NCBI GenBank assembly: GCA_902812415.1
Contig: CADDZJ010000006.1
Span: 1-64,000 of the forward strand
Direction of reading: 5' to 3'
Origin: Acidobacteriota bacterium
Lineage (GTDB): Bacteria > Acidobacteriota > Terriglobia > UBA7540
Length of the DNA: 64,000 bases
Positions 49,710 to 58,948 of this stretch are shown piece by piece. A program made the translations under genes and the position numbers. Position 1 is the stretch's first letter; every line of letters starts with the position of its first letter. The notes beneath the pieces are model-generated. The model searched no databases, was not told the DNA's origin, and was given only the letters and a program-made list of their open reading frames with translations.

Positions 49710-50492
49710 ATGCCTGAAATTGATGTCCCTCTGGAGCGAGTGGGCTTTGGGAGCACATCGCGCTCCGACTTCTGGTGGGTAGCGCCCCTCGTAGTTTTTC
49801 TCGGCCTCGGCGCCTTCGTGGTTTACGCCACCTGGGCCGGATTGCAGGGCGATTACTACCGCTTCGGGCCGTACCTTTCGCCCTTCTACTCTCCCGAGTT
49901 GTTTGGCAGCGCCCACGCCTGGTTTGGACCGAAGCCTGGTTGGTGGCCTGCGTGGCTTATCTGGTCTCCGGCCATTCTGATTCTCTGGGCGCCGGGCGGT
50001 TTTCGCGTGACTTGCTACTACTACCGCGGCGCGTACTATAAGGCTTTCTGGGCCGACCCTCCCTCCTGCACTGTCGGGGAACCCCGCAAATACTATCGGG
50101 GCGAACATTCTTTCCCGCTGATCTGGCAAAATATTCACCGTTATTTTCTCTACCTCGGCATCTTTTTTATCGGCGACCTGGCTTATGACGCCTGGAATGG
50201 TTTCTGGTTCAATGGCCATTTCGGAGTGGGCGTGGGGTCGCTCGTGCTGCTGGTGAATGTTATTCTGCTGAGCGGCTACACCTTTGGTTGCCACTCGCTG
50301 CGGCACCTGGTGGGCGGGGTTCTTGACCGGCTCTCGCGTTCCCCGGCTCGCAAGAAAGTCTATGACTGCGTAAGCTGCCTGAACGCTCGCCACATGACCT
50401 GGGCGTGGTGCAGTCTTTTCTGGGTGGCGTTCTCGGATGTTTATATCAGGCTGTGCGCAATGGGCGTCTGGCACGACTGGAGGATCTTCTGA
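49710..50492 (+). CDS. sdhC: Succinate dehydrogenase/fumarate reductase membrane anchor subunit
   Basis: This 260-residue membrane protein has about five helices. Haem-ligand candidates are HRYFLYLGIFF and GCHSLRHLVGG. It also has KYYRGEHSFPLIWQNIHRYF and, near the end, a cytosolic CVSCLNARHMTWAWC segment. A single large anchor (rather than separate SdhC/SdhD) resembles Sdh1-type complexes of mycobacteria and relatives (family knowledge). The ATG at 49710 has GGAGG upstream; the stop overlaps the sdhA start (TGATG). Confidence 0.8.
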   Translation: MPEIDVPLERVGFGSTSRSDFWWVAPLVVFLGLGAFVVYATWAGLQGDYYRFGPYLSPFYSPELFGSAHAWFGPKPGWWPAWLIWSPAILILWAPGGFRVTCYYYRGAYYKAFWADPPSCTVGEPRKYYRGEHSFPLIWQNIHRYFLYLGIFFIGDLAYDAWNGFWFNGHFGVGVGSLVLLVNVILLSGYTFGCHSLRHLVGGVLDRLSRSPARKKVYDCVSCLNARHMTWAWCSLFWVAFSDVYIRLCAMGVWHDWRIF

Positions 50493-52303
50493 TGGCGGAG
50501 TATGAGACGCACCAACATGATGTTCTGGTGATCGGGGCGGGTGGCGCGGGCCTGCGGGCGGCCATTGAAGCCTCAGCCGCGGGCGTTTCCGTGGGCGTTG
50601 TCACCAAGTCGCTGCTTGGAAAAGCGCACACGGTGATGGCGGAAGGCGGCATCGCGGCGGCGCTTGCCAACGTGGACGACCGCGACAACTGGAAAGTTCA
50701 TTTTGCCGACACCATGCGCGGCGGCCAATATCTGAACAATCCCCGCATGGCTCAATTGCACGCTCAGGAAGCGCCCGCGCGCGTGAGGGAATTGGAAGCC
50801 TGGGGAGCGTTGTTTGACCGCACCCAGGATGGCCGCATCCTTCAGCGCAACTTTGGAGGACACAAGTATCCCCGCCTGGCGCACGTGGGTGACCGCACGG
50901 GTCTTGAAATGATCCGCACGCTGCAGGATCACGGCATCCATCAGGGCATCGACGTGCATATGGAATGCACGATTGTGACGCTGCTCAAGGATGGCGACCG
51001 CGTGGCAGGGGCGTTCGGCTACGACCGCGAGCGAGGGCGCTTCAAGCTGTTCCAGGCCAAGGCTGTGGTGCTGGCCACAGGCGGCATCGGACGCGCCTAT
51101 AAGGTCACCAGCAACAGTTGGGAGTATACGGGCGATGGCCTGGCCCTGGCCTATCACGCCGGCGCGACGCTGATGGATATGGAGTTTGTCCAGTTTCACC
51201 CCACCGGCATGGTCTGGCCGCCCAGCGTGCGCGGCATTCTGGTGACGGAAGGAGTTCGCGGCGAGGGCGGAATCCTGCTGAACAAGGACAAGCGCCGCTT
51301 CATGTTTGACGATATCCCGCCGCTCTATAAGAACCAGACGGCTGATAACCCGGAAGAAGGCTGGCGCTATACTCAAGGCGACAAGAACGCGAAACGCCCT
51401 CCCGAGCTCTTGACGCGCGACCATGTGGCGCGCTGCATTGTGCGAGAGGTCAAAGAGGGCCGGGGCAGCCCGCACGGAGGAGTGTTTCTGGACATCTCCT
51501 GGATTAAGGAAAAGCTTCCGAACGCGGCTGAGCATATCAAAAAGAAGCTGCCCAGCATGTATCATCAATTCAAGCAACTGGCGGATATTGATATCACGCA
51601 GGAGCCGATGGAAGTAGGCCCCACGGTCCATTACGTGATGGGCGGCGTGCGCGTGGATGCCGATACTCAAATGTCGGACGTGCCCGGGCTTTTCGCAGCG
51701 GGAGAATGCGGCGCCGGGCTGCACGGAGCTAACCGGCTGGGCGGCAATTCGCTTTCAGACCTTCTGGTTTTCGGAAAGCGCGCCGGAGAGTACGCGGCGT
51801 GTTTTGCCAAGGAACATTCTGCTGTAAGCGTTAACCCAGACGAAGTAGAGGCGGCGGCACGCCAGGCGCTTGAACCCTTCGAGCGCGAGTCGGGCGAAGG
51901 GCCATTCCAGGTGCAGCATGATCTCCAAAACATGATGCAGGATTGGGTGGGAATTGTGCGGCGGGAAGAGGAACTTGAAAAGGCTCTCAGCCAGATACCC
52001 GTTCTGTGGGAACGATGGCGAAAAGTCTCGGTGGGCGGCAATCGCGAATACAATCCGGGCTGGCATACAGCGCTCGATCTGCGCAACCTATTGACCGTTT
52101 CTGAGGCGATCACTCGTGCCGCCCTTGAGCGCAAAGAGAGCCGCGGGGCGCACTTTCGGGATGATTATCCAGCCAAGGATGAATCCTTTGCGAAGGTTCA
52201 CATGACGATTCGCAAAGGCCCGGATGGCGAGATGCGCATAAGCCGCGAACCAGCCTCGGAAATTCCCGCCGACCTTCAGCAAATTATCGAGGAGATGAAA
52301 TAA
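50492..52303 (+). CDS. sdhA: Succinate dehydrogenase/fumarate reductase flavoprotein subunit
   Basis: This 603-residue flavoprotein has the FAD motif HDVLVIGAGGAGLRAAIEA, the flavin-linkage region SLLGKAHTVMAEGGIAAAL, VVLATGGIGRAYKVTSNSWE, QFHPTG, EGVRGEGGILLN, the active-site HxxR region (GPTVHYVMGGVRVDADTQ) and GLFAAGECGAGLHGANRLGG. The start ATG at 50492 lies within the sdhC stop. It works with sdhB and sdhC in the cytoplasmic membrane. The direction (oxidation or fumarate reduction) cannot be told. Confidence 0.95.
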   Translation: MAEYETHQHDVLVIGAGGAGLRAAIEASAAGVSVGVVTKSLLGKAHTVMAEGGIAAALANVDDRDNWKVHFADTMRGGQYLNNPRMAQLHAQEAPARVRELEAWGALFDRTQDGRILQRNFGGHKYPRLAHVGDRTGLEMIRTLQDHGIHQGIDVHMECTIVTLLKDGDRVAGAFGYDRERGRFKLFQAKAVVLATGGIGRAYKVTSNSWEYTGDGLALAYHAGATLMDMEFVQFHPTGMVWPPSVRGILVTEGVRGEGGILLNKDKRRFMFDDIPPLYKNQTADNPEEGWRYTQGDKNAKRPPELLTRDHVARCIVREVKEGRGSPHGGVFLDISWIKEKLPNAAEHIKKKLPSMYHQFKQLADIDITQEPMEVGPTVHYVMGGVRVDADTQMSDVPGLFAAGECGAGLHGANRLGGNSLSDLLVFGKRAGEYAACFAKEHSAVSVNPDEVEAAARQALEPFERESGEGPFQVQHDLQNMMQDWVGIVRREEELEKALSQIPVLWERWRKVSVGGNREYNPGWHTALDLRNLLTVSEAITRAALERKESRGAHFRDDYPAKDESFAKVHMTIRKGPDGEMRISREPASEIPADLQQIIEEMK

Positions 52304-53049
52304 TGGCGACGGCGACCTTCAGAGTCTGGCGCGGCGATGCCAAAGGGGGAAAGTTTCAGGACTTTGTGATGGAAGTTGCTCCGGGCATGGTCGTGCTGGA
52401 TGCGATCCACGAAATTCAGTCCAGTCAGGCCAACGATCTGGCCGTGCGCTGGAATTGCAAGGCGGGCAAGTGCGGGTCCTGTTCCGCGGAGATCAACGGC
52501 ATGCCGAAGCTCATGTGCATGACCCGGCTCAGCCAGCTGCCTCTGGAAAAGCCGATTACGGTAGAGCCCATGCGCAGCTTTCCTTTGGTCAAAGATCTGG
52601 TTACGGATGTTTCCTGGAACTTCCGCGTCAAGGAGCAGATCAAGCCTTTCCGGCCCCGCAAGCCAGATGCGCCGGATGGAACCTGGCGAATGGATCAGAA
52701 GGACGTGGACCGCGTTCAGGAGTTCCGCAAATGTATCGAATGCTTTCTGTGCCAGGATGTTTGCCACGTGCTGCGGAATCACCACCTTTACGATCAATTC
52801 ATTGGCCCGCGCTTCTTCGTCTACGCGGCAGCGCTCGAAATGCATCCTCTGGATGTGGAGGACCGGTTGAAGGATCTGAGAAAAACGCAGGGCATCGGCT
52901 TCTGCAACATCACCAAGTGTTGCACCAAGGTCTGTCCCGAAAGCATTCACATCACCGATAACGCCATTATCCCCTTGAAAGAGAGGGTGGTGGACCAATT
53001 CTACGACCCGTTGAAGAAACTGTTTCGAGTGTTCCAGGGAGATAAGTAA
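52303..53049 (+). CDS. sdhB: Succinate dehydrogenase/fumarate reductase iron-sulfur subunit
   Basis: This 248-residue protein has the plant-type [2Fe-2S] domain (WNCKAGKCGSCSAEINGMPK, LMCMTRLS) and two clusters in the C-terminal ferredoxin domain (CIECFLCQDVCHVL and CNITKCCTKVCPESI). It links FAD to the membrane anchor. It overlaps the sdhA stop by one base (TAATG). The operon order is sdhC-sdhA-sdhB. Confidence 0.95.
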   Translation: MATATFRVWRGDAKGGKFQDFVMEVAPGMVVLDAIHEIQSSQANDLAVRWNCKAGKCGSCSAEINGMPKLMCMTRLSQLPLEKPITVEPMRSFPLVKDLVTDVSWNFRVKEQIKPFRPRKPDAPDGTWRMDQKDVDRVQEFRKCIECFLCQDVCHVLRNHHLYDQFIGPRFFVYAAALEMHPLDVEDRLKDLRKTQGIGFCNITKCCTKVCPESIHITDNAIIPLKERVVDQFYDPLKKLFRVFQGDK

Positions 53050-53119
53050 CACCGCGTGGGGCAGGGCCGCATCTTCTTTTCTCGAAACAGCATCCAATCG
53101 AGCAGCAAGGAGGTCGCTT

Positions 53120-53653
53120 GTGCAGCCTATGGAGGTTCCGGCGATCGATAAAGGCAGGGAGAGTGCAGCCGGTCAACAAGCCGCTTCGGGCGAGAAGAAG
53201 GGTTTCTTTCTGATTTCGCTTCTGGCAGGGCTTCTGGCAGGGCTTTGCTGCTTCACGCCTATCGTGATCGTCTTGCTGGGTCTGGCGACTCTTTCCGCGG
53301 CGACGAGCCTGGGTAATGTCCTCTACGGAAACTATGCCTGGTATTTCCGCGCCGGAGCACTTGTTTTTCTTGCCCTGGCGCTGTGGTTCTATTTTCGCCG
53401 GCAGGGCATCTGCACGCTCAATCAGGCGCGCCGGCAACGCAACCGGATTATCAACACGTCGCTGCTCGCTCTGATTTTTGCAATCGGCGTCTATATCGTT
53501 TGGACCTACATCATCGTGCAATACTGGGGCATTGCCGAAGGGCTGCCTTGGGCTCAGTATGACGAAAGCTGGGCCATTCCAGCGGCGGCTGTGGTCATTG
53601 GGATTGGCGTGCTCTTCTACGTTCTCCGATTTCGCCGGTCGAGAAAAGTGTAA
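53120..53653 (+). CDS. MerT-like small membrane protein
   Basis: This 177-residue protein has four predicted membrane helices. The first contains AGLLAGLCCFTPIVIVLLGL, the paired Cys typical of mercuric transporter MerT, and the second region has FYFRRQGICTLNQARRQRNR. MerT moves Hg(II) from periplasmic MerP to the reductase. No merR, merP or merA is nearby, so the metal or substrate is unknown. It starts at GTG 53120 with AGGAGG seven bases before it; an in-frame ATG is at 53129. Confidence 0.7.
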   Translation: MQPMEVPAIDKGRESAAGQQAASGEKKGFFLISLLAGLLAGLCCFTPIVIVLLGLATLSAATSLGNVLYGNYAWYFRAGALVFLALALWFYFRRQGICTLNQARRQRNRIINTSLLALIFAIGVYIVWTYIIVQYWGIAEGLPWAQYDESWAIPAAAVVIGIGVLFYVLRFRRSRKV

Positions 53654-53664
53654 ATCGCTGATCT

Positions 53665-53694
53665 ACGGGACGCTCCGCCAGGGAAGCGTCCCGT
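53665..53694. terminator. Bidirectional hairpin between convergent genes
   Basis: ACGGGACGCT (53665-53674) pairs with AGCGTCCCGT (53685-53694) around a 10-base loop. It lies between the plus-strand MerT-like gene and the minus-strand lipoprotein gene. There is no T-run on either side, so termination would be weak or Rho-assisted. Confidence 0.5.
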
Positions 53695-53707
53695 CGGCAG
53701 CCCACAC

Positions 53708-54433
53708 TCAAGGATTGCTTCGAGTAATCGTAATCGGTTGGTTTAAAACAAAGCGAAGAGGCGTTTCGGCTGACAACACAATCTGCTTCTGACCGGTAAA
53801 CGCCGCACCTGCCGTTCCCGCGCCTGCCCCAACCGCCGCGCCAATTGCGGCGCCTTTACCCTTCCCGGCAAGCGCGCCGATTAAAGCGCCCACGCCCGCG
53901 CCGCCTCCAATCATTTCCACATTGCGTTTGGTTCGGGATTTTGCCTTGGCGCTCCACGCATCTGTAGAGATGGGAATGCTCTCGCCTCCCGTGGGCCTCA
54001 ACGCTGTGAGGGTCAGAGAAAGCGCGGCCGGGTGATGTAACCTTCCGCCGCGGTCCACGCCTGTCACCTGGCCGCTCACTGCGCTTCCGGCGGGCACGAC
54101 CACAACCCCATCCGCCGTCAGAGGCGATGACAACGTGCCATCAAAAGCCGAGCCGGAGGTAGCGGTGCCCGTGCTGATGGCCTCATTGAGCCGGATGTGC
54201 AATGCGGTTCCGGCTGGAATGGTGTAGGTCTTAACCTGCGGCGCACTGGCTTCTTTTGCCGCTCGATGGCCTGCGCCTTCCCGAGCCGCTTGACCTGCGG
54301 CGCTGGCCCCCGATTGCGGTTGTTGCGATTGGGCCGCCTCCTGGCTGGCCGTCTGTTGGTTCTTCGATCCGCAACTCATCAAAAGCATCAGCAGCAACGC
54401 CATGGCCGCTGCTATGAAAGGTTGTCTTTTCAT
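53708..54433 (-). CDS. Glycine-zipper lipoprotein
   Basis: This 241-residue protein has a lipoprotein signal (ALLLMLLMSCGS, cleavage before Cys at about residue 21). A Gln/Ala/Ser-rich linker follows, then a beta domain (TYTIPAGTALHIRLNEAIST, FDGTLSSPLTADGVVVVPAG, SAVSGQVTGVDRGG). Near the end is a glycine zipper (EMIGGGAGVGALIGALAGKG, KGAAIGAAVGAGAGTAGAAF). The beta part resembles domains in acidobacterial envelope proteins. It should sit in the outer membrane facing the periplasm; its function is unknown. Confidence 0.75.
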   Translation of the reverse strand: MKRQPFIAAAMALLLMLLMSCGSKNQQTASQEAAQSQQPQSGASAAGQAAREGAGHRAAKEASAPQVKTYTIPAGTALHIRLNEAISTGTATSGSAFDGTLSSPLTADGVVVVPAGSAVSGQVTGVDRGGRLHHPAALSLTLTALRPTGGESIPISTDAWSAKAKSRTKRNVEMIGGGAGVGALIGALAGKGKGAAIGAAVGAGAGTAGAAFTGQKQIVLSAETPLRFVLNQPITITRSNP

Positions 54434-54755
54434 ACGAGACTTCCTCCTTATTCAGGACTTCAATAACTTAAGAGTAATAAATCGTAAAACACCATCTCTG
54501 CGTCTCGCAGACCGAAATCTGAGTGGCAGACAGGGGGTCTTCTTGATTACCCTTGAAAAGTATCTCAAAGTTAAGGGGGGCGTCAAGTTATGCCTTGTTC
54601 TGCTTTGACGTAGCATAATCGTTAAGTTGACAGGTCTTTCGTTCTATGGTTAGAGAAACTCTGAGGGTCGCGTGAAGAGCTCTCACAGCTAAAACTTCGA
54701 TGCACTCTTAAGGGAACGACAGGCTGGCGGCACAGAAATAAGGAGGTATCCAGCG
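54434..54755. other. Divergent promoter region of the lipoprotein and TonB receptor genes
   Basis: This 322-base AT-rich gap holds AACTTAAGAGTAATAAATCG near 54467, AAAGTTAAGG near 54567 and ATCGTTAAGTTGACAGG near 54617-54633. The last contains a TTGACA (-35 like) on the plus strand. The AGGAGG ribosome site of the receptor gene is at about 54741. No gene was seen. Confidence 0.45.
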
Positions 54756-57700
54756 ATGAGAGTCCTGAAACTTCGGAAGATGGAATTTAGCCGAGGGCTT
54801 TCGATCTGGATGGGAAAACTATTACTCGCCTTGCTCGCCGCAGCTCTGCCCGGTCTCGCGCAGCAGAATACAGGGACCATCCTCGGAACCATTCTCGATC
54901 CGTCTGGCGCCGTCATTCCTGGGGCGACGGTCGTGGTTGAGAATCAGGGCACAGGGCACGCCCTGAAATTGACGACCAACTCCACAGGGAATTTCTTCGC
55001 TCCCGAGCTGCCGGTGGGAATTTACAGCGTGAGCGCTTCCCACGCGGGCTTTCGAACGGAGGTACGCAAGAATATCGCTCTGGCGGTGTCAGACCGGCTG
55101 CGGCTGACAATCACGCTTCAGCCCGGAGAAGCCCTGCAAACCGTGACCGTCTCAGGCGGAGCGCCCATTGTGGACACAGCCTCAACGACGCTGGGGCGTG
55201 TTGTAGTGACTCGCGAGGCGCAGGACCTTCCCACCAATGGGCGTGACTTGAGCCAATTATTGGAATTGGTGCCGGGCGTGAATCTGCAAGGTGGGCCTGG
55301 GAGCATTTCGGGACAGAGCCTGTTTTCAAACGGAGGGGACACGATTCACCTGCTGATTGACGGCGCCGATGCGAGCCGCGTGGACTACAATTTGCTGGAT
55401 AACACTTATGGGTCAAGCCAGAACCGCATTTCGCGGACCAGCATCGAGAACGTTCAGGAATTCCGGGTTTATGAGAATTCCTTCTCTGCCGAGTTTGGCG
55501 ACACGCTGGGCGGCGTGGTCAACATCATCACAAAATCCGGAACCAATGAATACCATGGAGATGCTTTTGAATTTTTCCGCAACAGTTCCCTGGACGCGCG
55601 CAACTATTTTGACCCCGCCCCGCAGTTCAAGCCCCCTTTCAACCTGAACCAGTTTGGCGGCAGTCTGGGTGGGCCCATCAAGCGCAACAAATTATTCTTT
55701 TTCGGAAACTATGAGGGCATTCGCCAGCGGACGGGAGTTTCTTTACTTACTTTTGTGCCAACGGCGGCTTTTCGTCAGACCGTGAATCCGGCTGTGCTGC
55801 CGGCCGTCAACATGCTCCCCCTGCCCAACGGTCCCGTTTCTCTGACCAACCCGGATGTGGCTCTCTACTCCGCGCAAAAATCGAATTTCCTGGATGAAGA
55901 TACGGCGGCTGCGAAACTGAACGATAATCTCACTCCTTCAAAGCGCCTGGACTTTCGCTACAGCGTTGATGATTCCCTGACAAAAAGCGTTTTTGGCGTC
56001 GCCCAGGGGCAGATTGCTCCTTCTTACGGGTTAAATCAGAACGCAAAGCTCACCTATACGGACAATCTCTCGCCGCATTGGCTGAATGAGGCCGGCGTGG
56101 CTTTCAATCGGATTCACATCGATCCGCGCTCCTCCATCGATCCGGCGATCATCAATTTTCCTATCGTCAACATCCTTGGGATTGCGGGCGTGGGGCCGCA
56201 TATCTTTGACCTCCGCGTGGCGAACAACTCCTTCTCTTATCTGGACACGGCCTCTTACGTGCAAGGCCGGCAGGAAGTGAAGTTCGGCGCTCAGATCATC
56301 CGCAACCAGGACAACAAGGCCCTGGACTTTCAGGAAACTGAGACCTATTTGAGCCTGCAGGATTTTGCGAATAACCGGCCCTTTGCCGTGGGCACCCTGG
56401 GACAGCCGCGCGCCGGCATGCGGAACACGTACTATAACTTTTTCGCTCAGGATGACATTCAGGCTACCCAGAAGCTTACTGTCAACGTGGGCTTGCGATA
56501 TCAATATGACACGTCGCCTTCGGAATCCCACCGCCGGGCGGCAAACTTCAACCTGAACACGGGCAAGCTCGATGTTGCCGGGTCACCCATTCTTAATGCG
56601 CCCGCGCTCGATTTTGCGCCCCGTCTCGGGCTGGCCTATTCGCCGTTCCATTCCAATCGCACCGTGCTGAGAGCCGGCTTCGGTCTTTTCTATCCAGACC
56701 TTCTTGCCGCCGACGCGCAGAATCTTCCCAACAACCTCTTCCAGCAATCGTTTTCGCTGAACGTATTTCAAGACCCCACGCTCCAGGGCTTCCCTTTCCC
56801 CACCATCACCCAGTTCAGCGGCGTCACTACTCTCACCGCCCTACAAAAGAATTGGAACAGCCCTTACCTTGAAGCGTGGAACTTCACGGCGCAGCAAGAG
56901 CTGACGCCCAATTCACGGCTTCAGATCGCCTACGTCGGCAATCATGGCTTGCACCAGATTGGCCCCGCCGAAAATATCAATCGCTTCTTTCCCGCCGGAA
57001 CCACCAACCGCCCTTATCCGGCATTTGGAAACATTAATGAAACCCTGACTCGCGGCGTCTCAAGCTACAATGCCTTGCAAGTGAGTTTTAACCGCCGCTT
57101 CGCCGGAGGGATTACGTTCAACGCCAACTATACTTATTCCCATTGCCTGGACGATTTGCCGGCGCTCTTCGGCTCCTATCAGGACGACCACAACCCGATG
57201 CTGGACTACGGCAACTGCGATCCCGACGTGCGGCATCAACTGGAGTTCGATTACGTCTATGCGCTGCCCTCCGTACCGCGCCTGCCACACGCCGTAGGAG
57301 GCGGCTGGCAGGTGAATGGCATTACGACCATGAGGACGGGGCTTCCCTTCAGCGTGACGTGCGGTTGTGATCCCTTTCAGTACGGATCTCTGACGGCTCT
57401 GGCGGATGTGGTTCCCAATGTTCCCAGGCGTCCCATGCCATTCGATATTCCCAGTGCGCAGATCAATCCGGCGGCTTACACCGCTCCAGCGCCCTTCACC
57501 TGGGGAAACTCGGGCCGCAACAGCCTGTTTGGGCCCAGCGCAGTGAATTTCGATTTCTCTTTGTTCAAGAATTTTCAGATCAAGGAGAGTCAAAGCCTGC
57601 AATTCCGCGCGGAGTTCTTTAACATCTTCAATACTCCGCAGTTTGTAAATCCAGCGGCCACGGTTGGGCAGCCCGGGTTCGGGACAAGCTTCGGCACGAT

Positions 57701-57764
57701 CGGCACTGTGGACGGTTTCGGAACAAATCGCCAGATTCAATTTGCCTTGAAATATTCTTTTTGA
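54756..57764 (+). CDS. Oar-like TonB-dependent outer-membrane receptor with carboxypeptidase regulatory domain
   Basis: This 1002-residue protein has a signal peptide (residues about 16-36) and then an N-terminal carboxypeptidase-regulatory-like beta-sandwich (TILGTILDPSGAVIPGATVV, TGNFFAPELPVGIYSVSASH). A plug follows (LPTNGRDLSQLLELVPGVNL, GGDTIHLLIDGADASRVDYN, VVNIITKSGTNEYHGDAFEF) and a 22-strand-type barrel that ends RQIQFALKYSF, a C-terminal aromatic. Such Oar-type receptors are greatly expanded in Acidobacteriota and import glycans or peptides (family knowledge). No SusD-like partner is present. The substrate is unknown; the AGGAGG box sits 9 bases before the start. Confidence 0.9.
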   Translation: MRVLKLRKMEFSRGLSIWMGKLLLALLAAALPGLAQQNTGTILGTILDPSGAVIPGATVVVENQGTGHALKLTTNSTGNFFAPELPVGIYSVSASHAGFRTEVRKNIALAVSDRLRLTITLQPGEALQTVTVSGGAPIVDTASTTLGRVVVTREAQDLPTNGRDLSQLLELVPGVNLQGGPGSISGQSLFSNGGDTIHLLIDGADASRVDYNLLDNTYGSSQNRISRTSIENVQEFRVYENSFSAEFGDTLGGVVNIITKSGTNEYHGDAFEFFRNSSLDARNYFDPAPQFKPPFNLNQFGGSLGGPIKRNKLFFFGNYEGIRQRTGVSLLTFVPTAAFRQTVNPAVLPAVNMLPLPNGPVSLTNPDVALYSAQKSNFLDEDTAAAKLNDNLTPSKRLDFRYSVDDSLTKSVFGVAQGQIAPSYGLNQNAKLTYTDNLSPHWLNEAGVAFNRIHIDPRSSIDPAIINFPIVNILGIAGVGPHIFDLRVANNSFSYLDTASYVQGRQEVKFGAQIIRNQDNKALDFQETETYLSLQDFANNRPFAVGTLGQPRAGMRNTYYNFFAQDDIQATQKLTVNVGLRYQYDTSPSESHRRAANFNLNTGKLDVAGSPILNAPALDFAPRLGLAYSPFHSNRTVLRAGFGLFYPDLLAADAQNLPNNLFQQSFSLNVFQDPTLQGFPFPTITQFSGVTTLTALQKNWNSPYLEAWNFTAQQELTPNSRLQIAYVGNHGLHQIGPAENINRFFPAGTTNRPYPAFGNINETLTRGVSSYNALQVSFNRRFAGGITFNANYTYSHCLDDLPALFGSYQDDHNPMLDYGNCDPDVRHQLEFDYVYALPSVPRLPHAVGGGWQVNGITTMRTGLPFSVTCGCDPFQYGSLTALADVVPNVPRRPMPFDIPSAQINPAAYTAPAPFTWGNSGRNSLFGPSAVNFDFSLFKNFQIKESQSLQFRAEFFNIFNTPQFVNPAATVGQPGFGTSFGTIGTVDGFGTNRQIQFALKYSF

Positions 57765-58095
57765 TGGAACGTCTTTTTTACGGTGGTAGCTGCAGCCACG
57801 ATCATCGTTTTGGGCCGACCATGGGCTTTGGGTCAAAGGACGTGCAAGTGGCGAGGTTCCGATCGTCGAAAATGAAGAACCCACGGCCAATCAAAAAGCC
57901 AATTACTGTGGCTGCCCGCTGTTGGCTTTATAAATCGTGGTATTATGACCGGCTTGGGCCAGAGCTAATGTGGAGCGCAGTAAACCTAATCCATGCGCTT
58001 CGCATCGAAGTTGCCTTGCGTTGGCGGTACGGCAGGTTAAAGGGCGCATGCGAACCTGTTCGCCCCTACCTCAACTCTGGAGATCGGGAAATACG
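57765..58095. other. Intergenic, no repeat recognised
   Basis: A 331-base gap before the b561-like gene. It contains AT-rich TTTATAAATCGTGGTATTATG at about 57928-57949, which may hold a promoter (TATTAT as -10), but no -35 with standard spacing was found. No member of the palindromic families was seen, in contrast with most gaps here. Confidence 0.4.
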
Positions 58096-58932
58096 ATGAA
58101 CCGGGTTGATCCGAAGGTCTTGGCCCTGACCTTTTCCTGGTTGCTGGCGACCGCAGCATGGTCATTCCCGCAAACAAGCAGCAAGATCCCAACGCATCAG
58201 AATCAGACCGCGGTGACCTCCAGCAAGGTGTCGGCTCAAGGGCGGCAGGTGTTAGCCTTGCCTGTTGATCTCCCTCAAGCCAATCCCAATCAGTGGGCAA
58301 CCGTGATTCCGAGCGAGACAGCCAGCCATTACAACCGGAATATCCGGGCGTTTTTACTGCAGGAAACGGCTTTTTCCTTTGACCAGACGCCGGCAGGCGC
58401 CCCGCAGCAGACAAAGCCTGCTGCAGACAATCAGCTTTCACTTAAGGATCTGGGTTTCCCTTCGAGCGCGATTCAAGGGAACAGCAGGGAACAGGAGCTG
58501 CTGGACAAACGCTCACACATGTTGCAAATTCATCAAAAGCTGGGTCTGCTCACCACGATTCCCATGGTCGCGGCCGTTTTCACCGGACCCGGCGCCAAAG
58601 GCCACCACGGCTTGCCCGGCAGCCCCACCGGACGCGACGTGCATATGGGACTCGGCATTTTAACGACGGGCATGTATTTCACTTCGGCCTACTTTGCCAT
58701 CCGCGCTCCGAAGATTCCGGAAACCAAGTCCTACGGCCTCATCCGCCTGCACAAAGCCCTGGCCTGGGTTCATGGTCCGGGGATGATCCTGACTCCCATT
58801 CTCGGGTCGATTGCCTTCAGTCAACTCAGCAAGGGAGAAAGGGTTCACGGGATCGCCAAGTATCATTCCTGGGCGGCGTATACGACGGTCGCGGCTTATG
58901 GAGCGGCAATTTTATCCGTAACTTTCAAATGA
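58096..58932 (+). CDS. Cytochrome b561-like membrane protein
   Basis: This 278-residue protein has a signal peptide (LALTFSWLLATAAWSFPQ), a periplasmic segment of about 120 residues, and then four membrane helices with His at similar depths: KRSHMLQIHQKLGLLTTIPM, GRDVHMGLGILTTGMYFTSA, LIRLHKALAWVHGPGMILTP and HGIAKYHSWAAYTTVAAYGA. The His pattern would suit two haems. It is 16 bases upstream of a YceI-family gene, a pairing also known from E. coli yceJ-yceI. Its start is the ATG at 58096. Confidence 0.7.
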   Translation: MNRVDPKVLALTFSWLLATAAWSFPQTSSKIPTHQNQTAVTSSKVSAQGRQVLALPVDLPQANPNQWATVIPSETASHYNRNIRAFLLQETAFSFDQTPAGAPQQTKPAADNQLSLKDLGFPSSAIQGNSREQELLDKRSHMLQIHQKLGLLTTIPMVAAVFTGPGAKGHHGLPGSPTGRDVHMGLGILTTGMYFTSAYFAIRAPKIPETKSYGLIRLHKALAWVHGPGMILTPILGSIAFSQLSKGERVHGIAKYHSWAAYTTVAAYGAAILSVTFK

Positions 58933-58948
58933 AATTCGGTGCGGCGTG

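Noticed and set aside
50573-51724. Minus-strand 383-residue frame opposite sdhA
   Set aside because: Shadow of a highly conserved flavoprotein gene.
53120-53653. Complete mercury-resistance locus
   Set aside because: Only a MerT-like protein is present; merR, merP and merA are absent from both sides.
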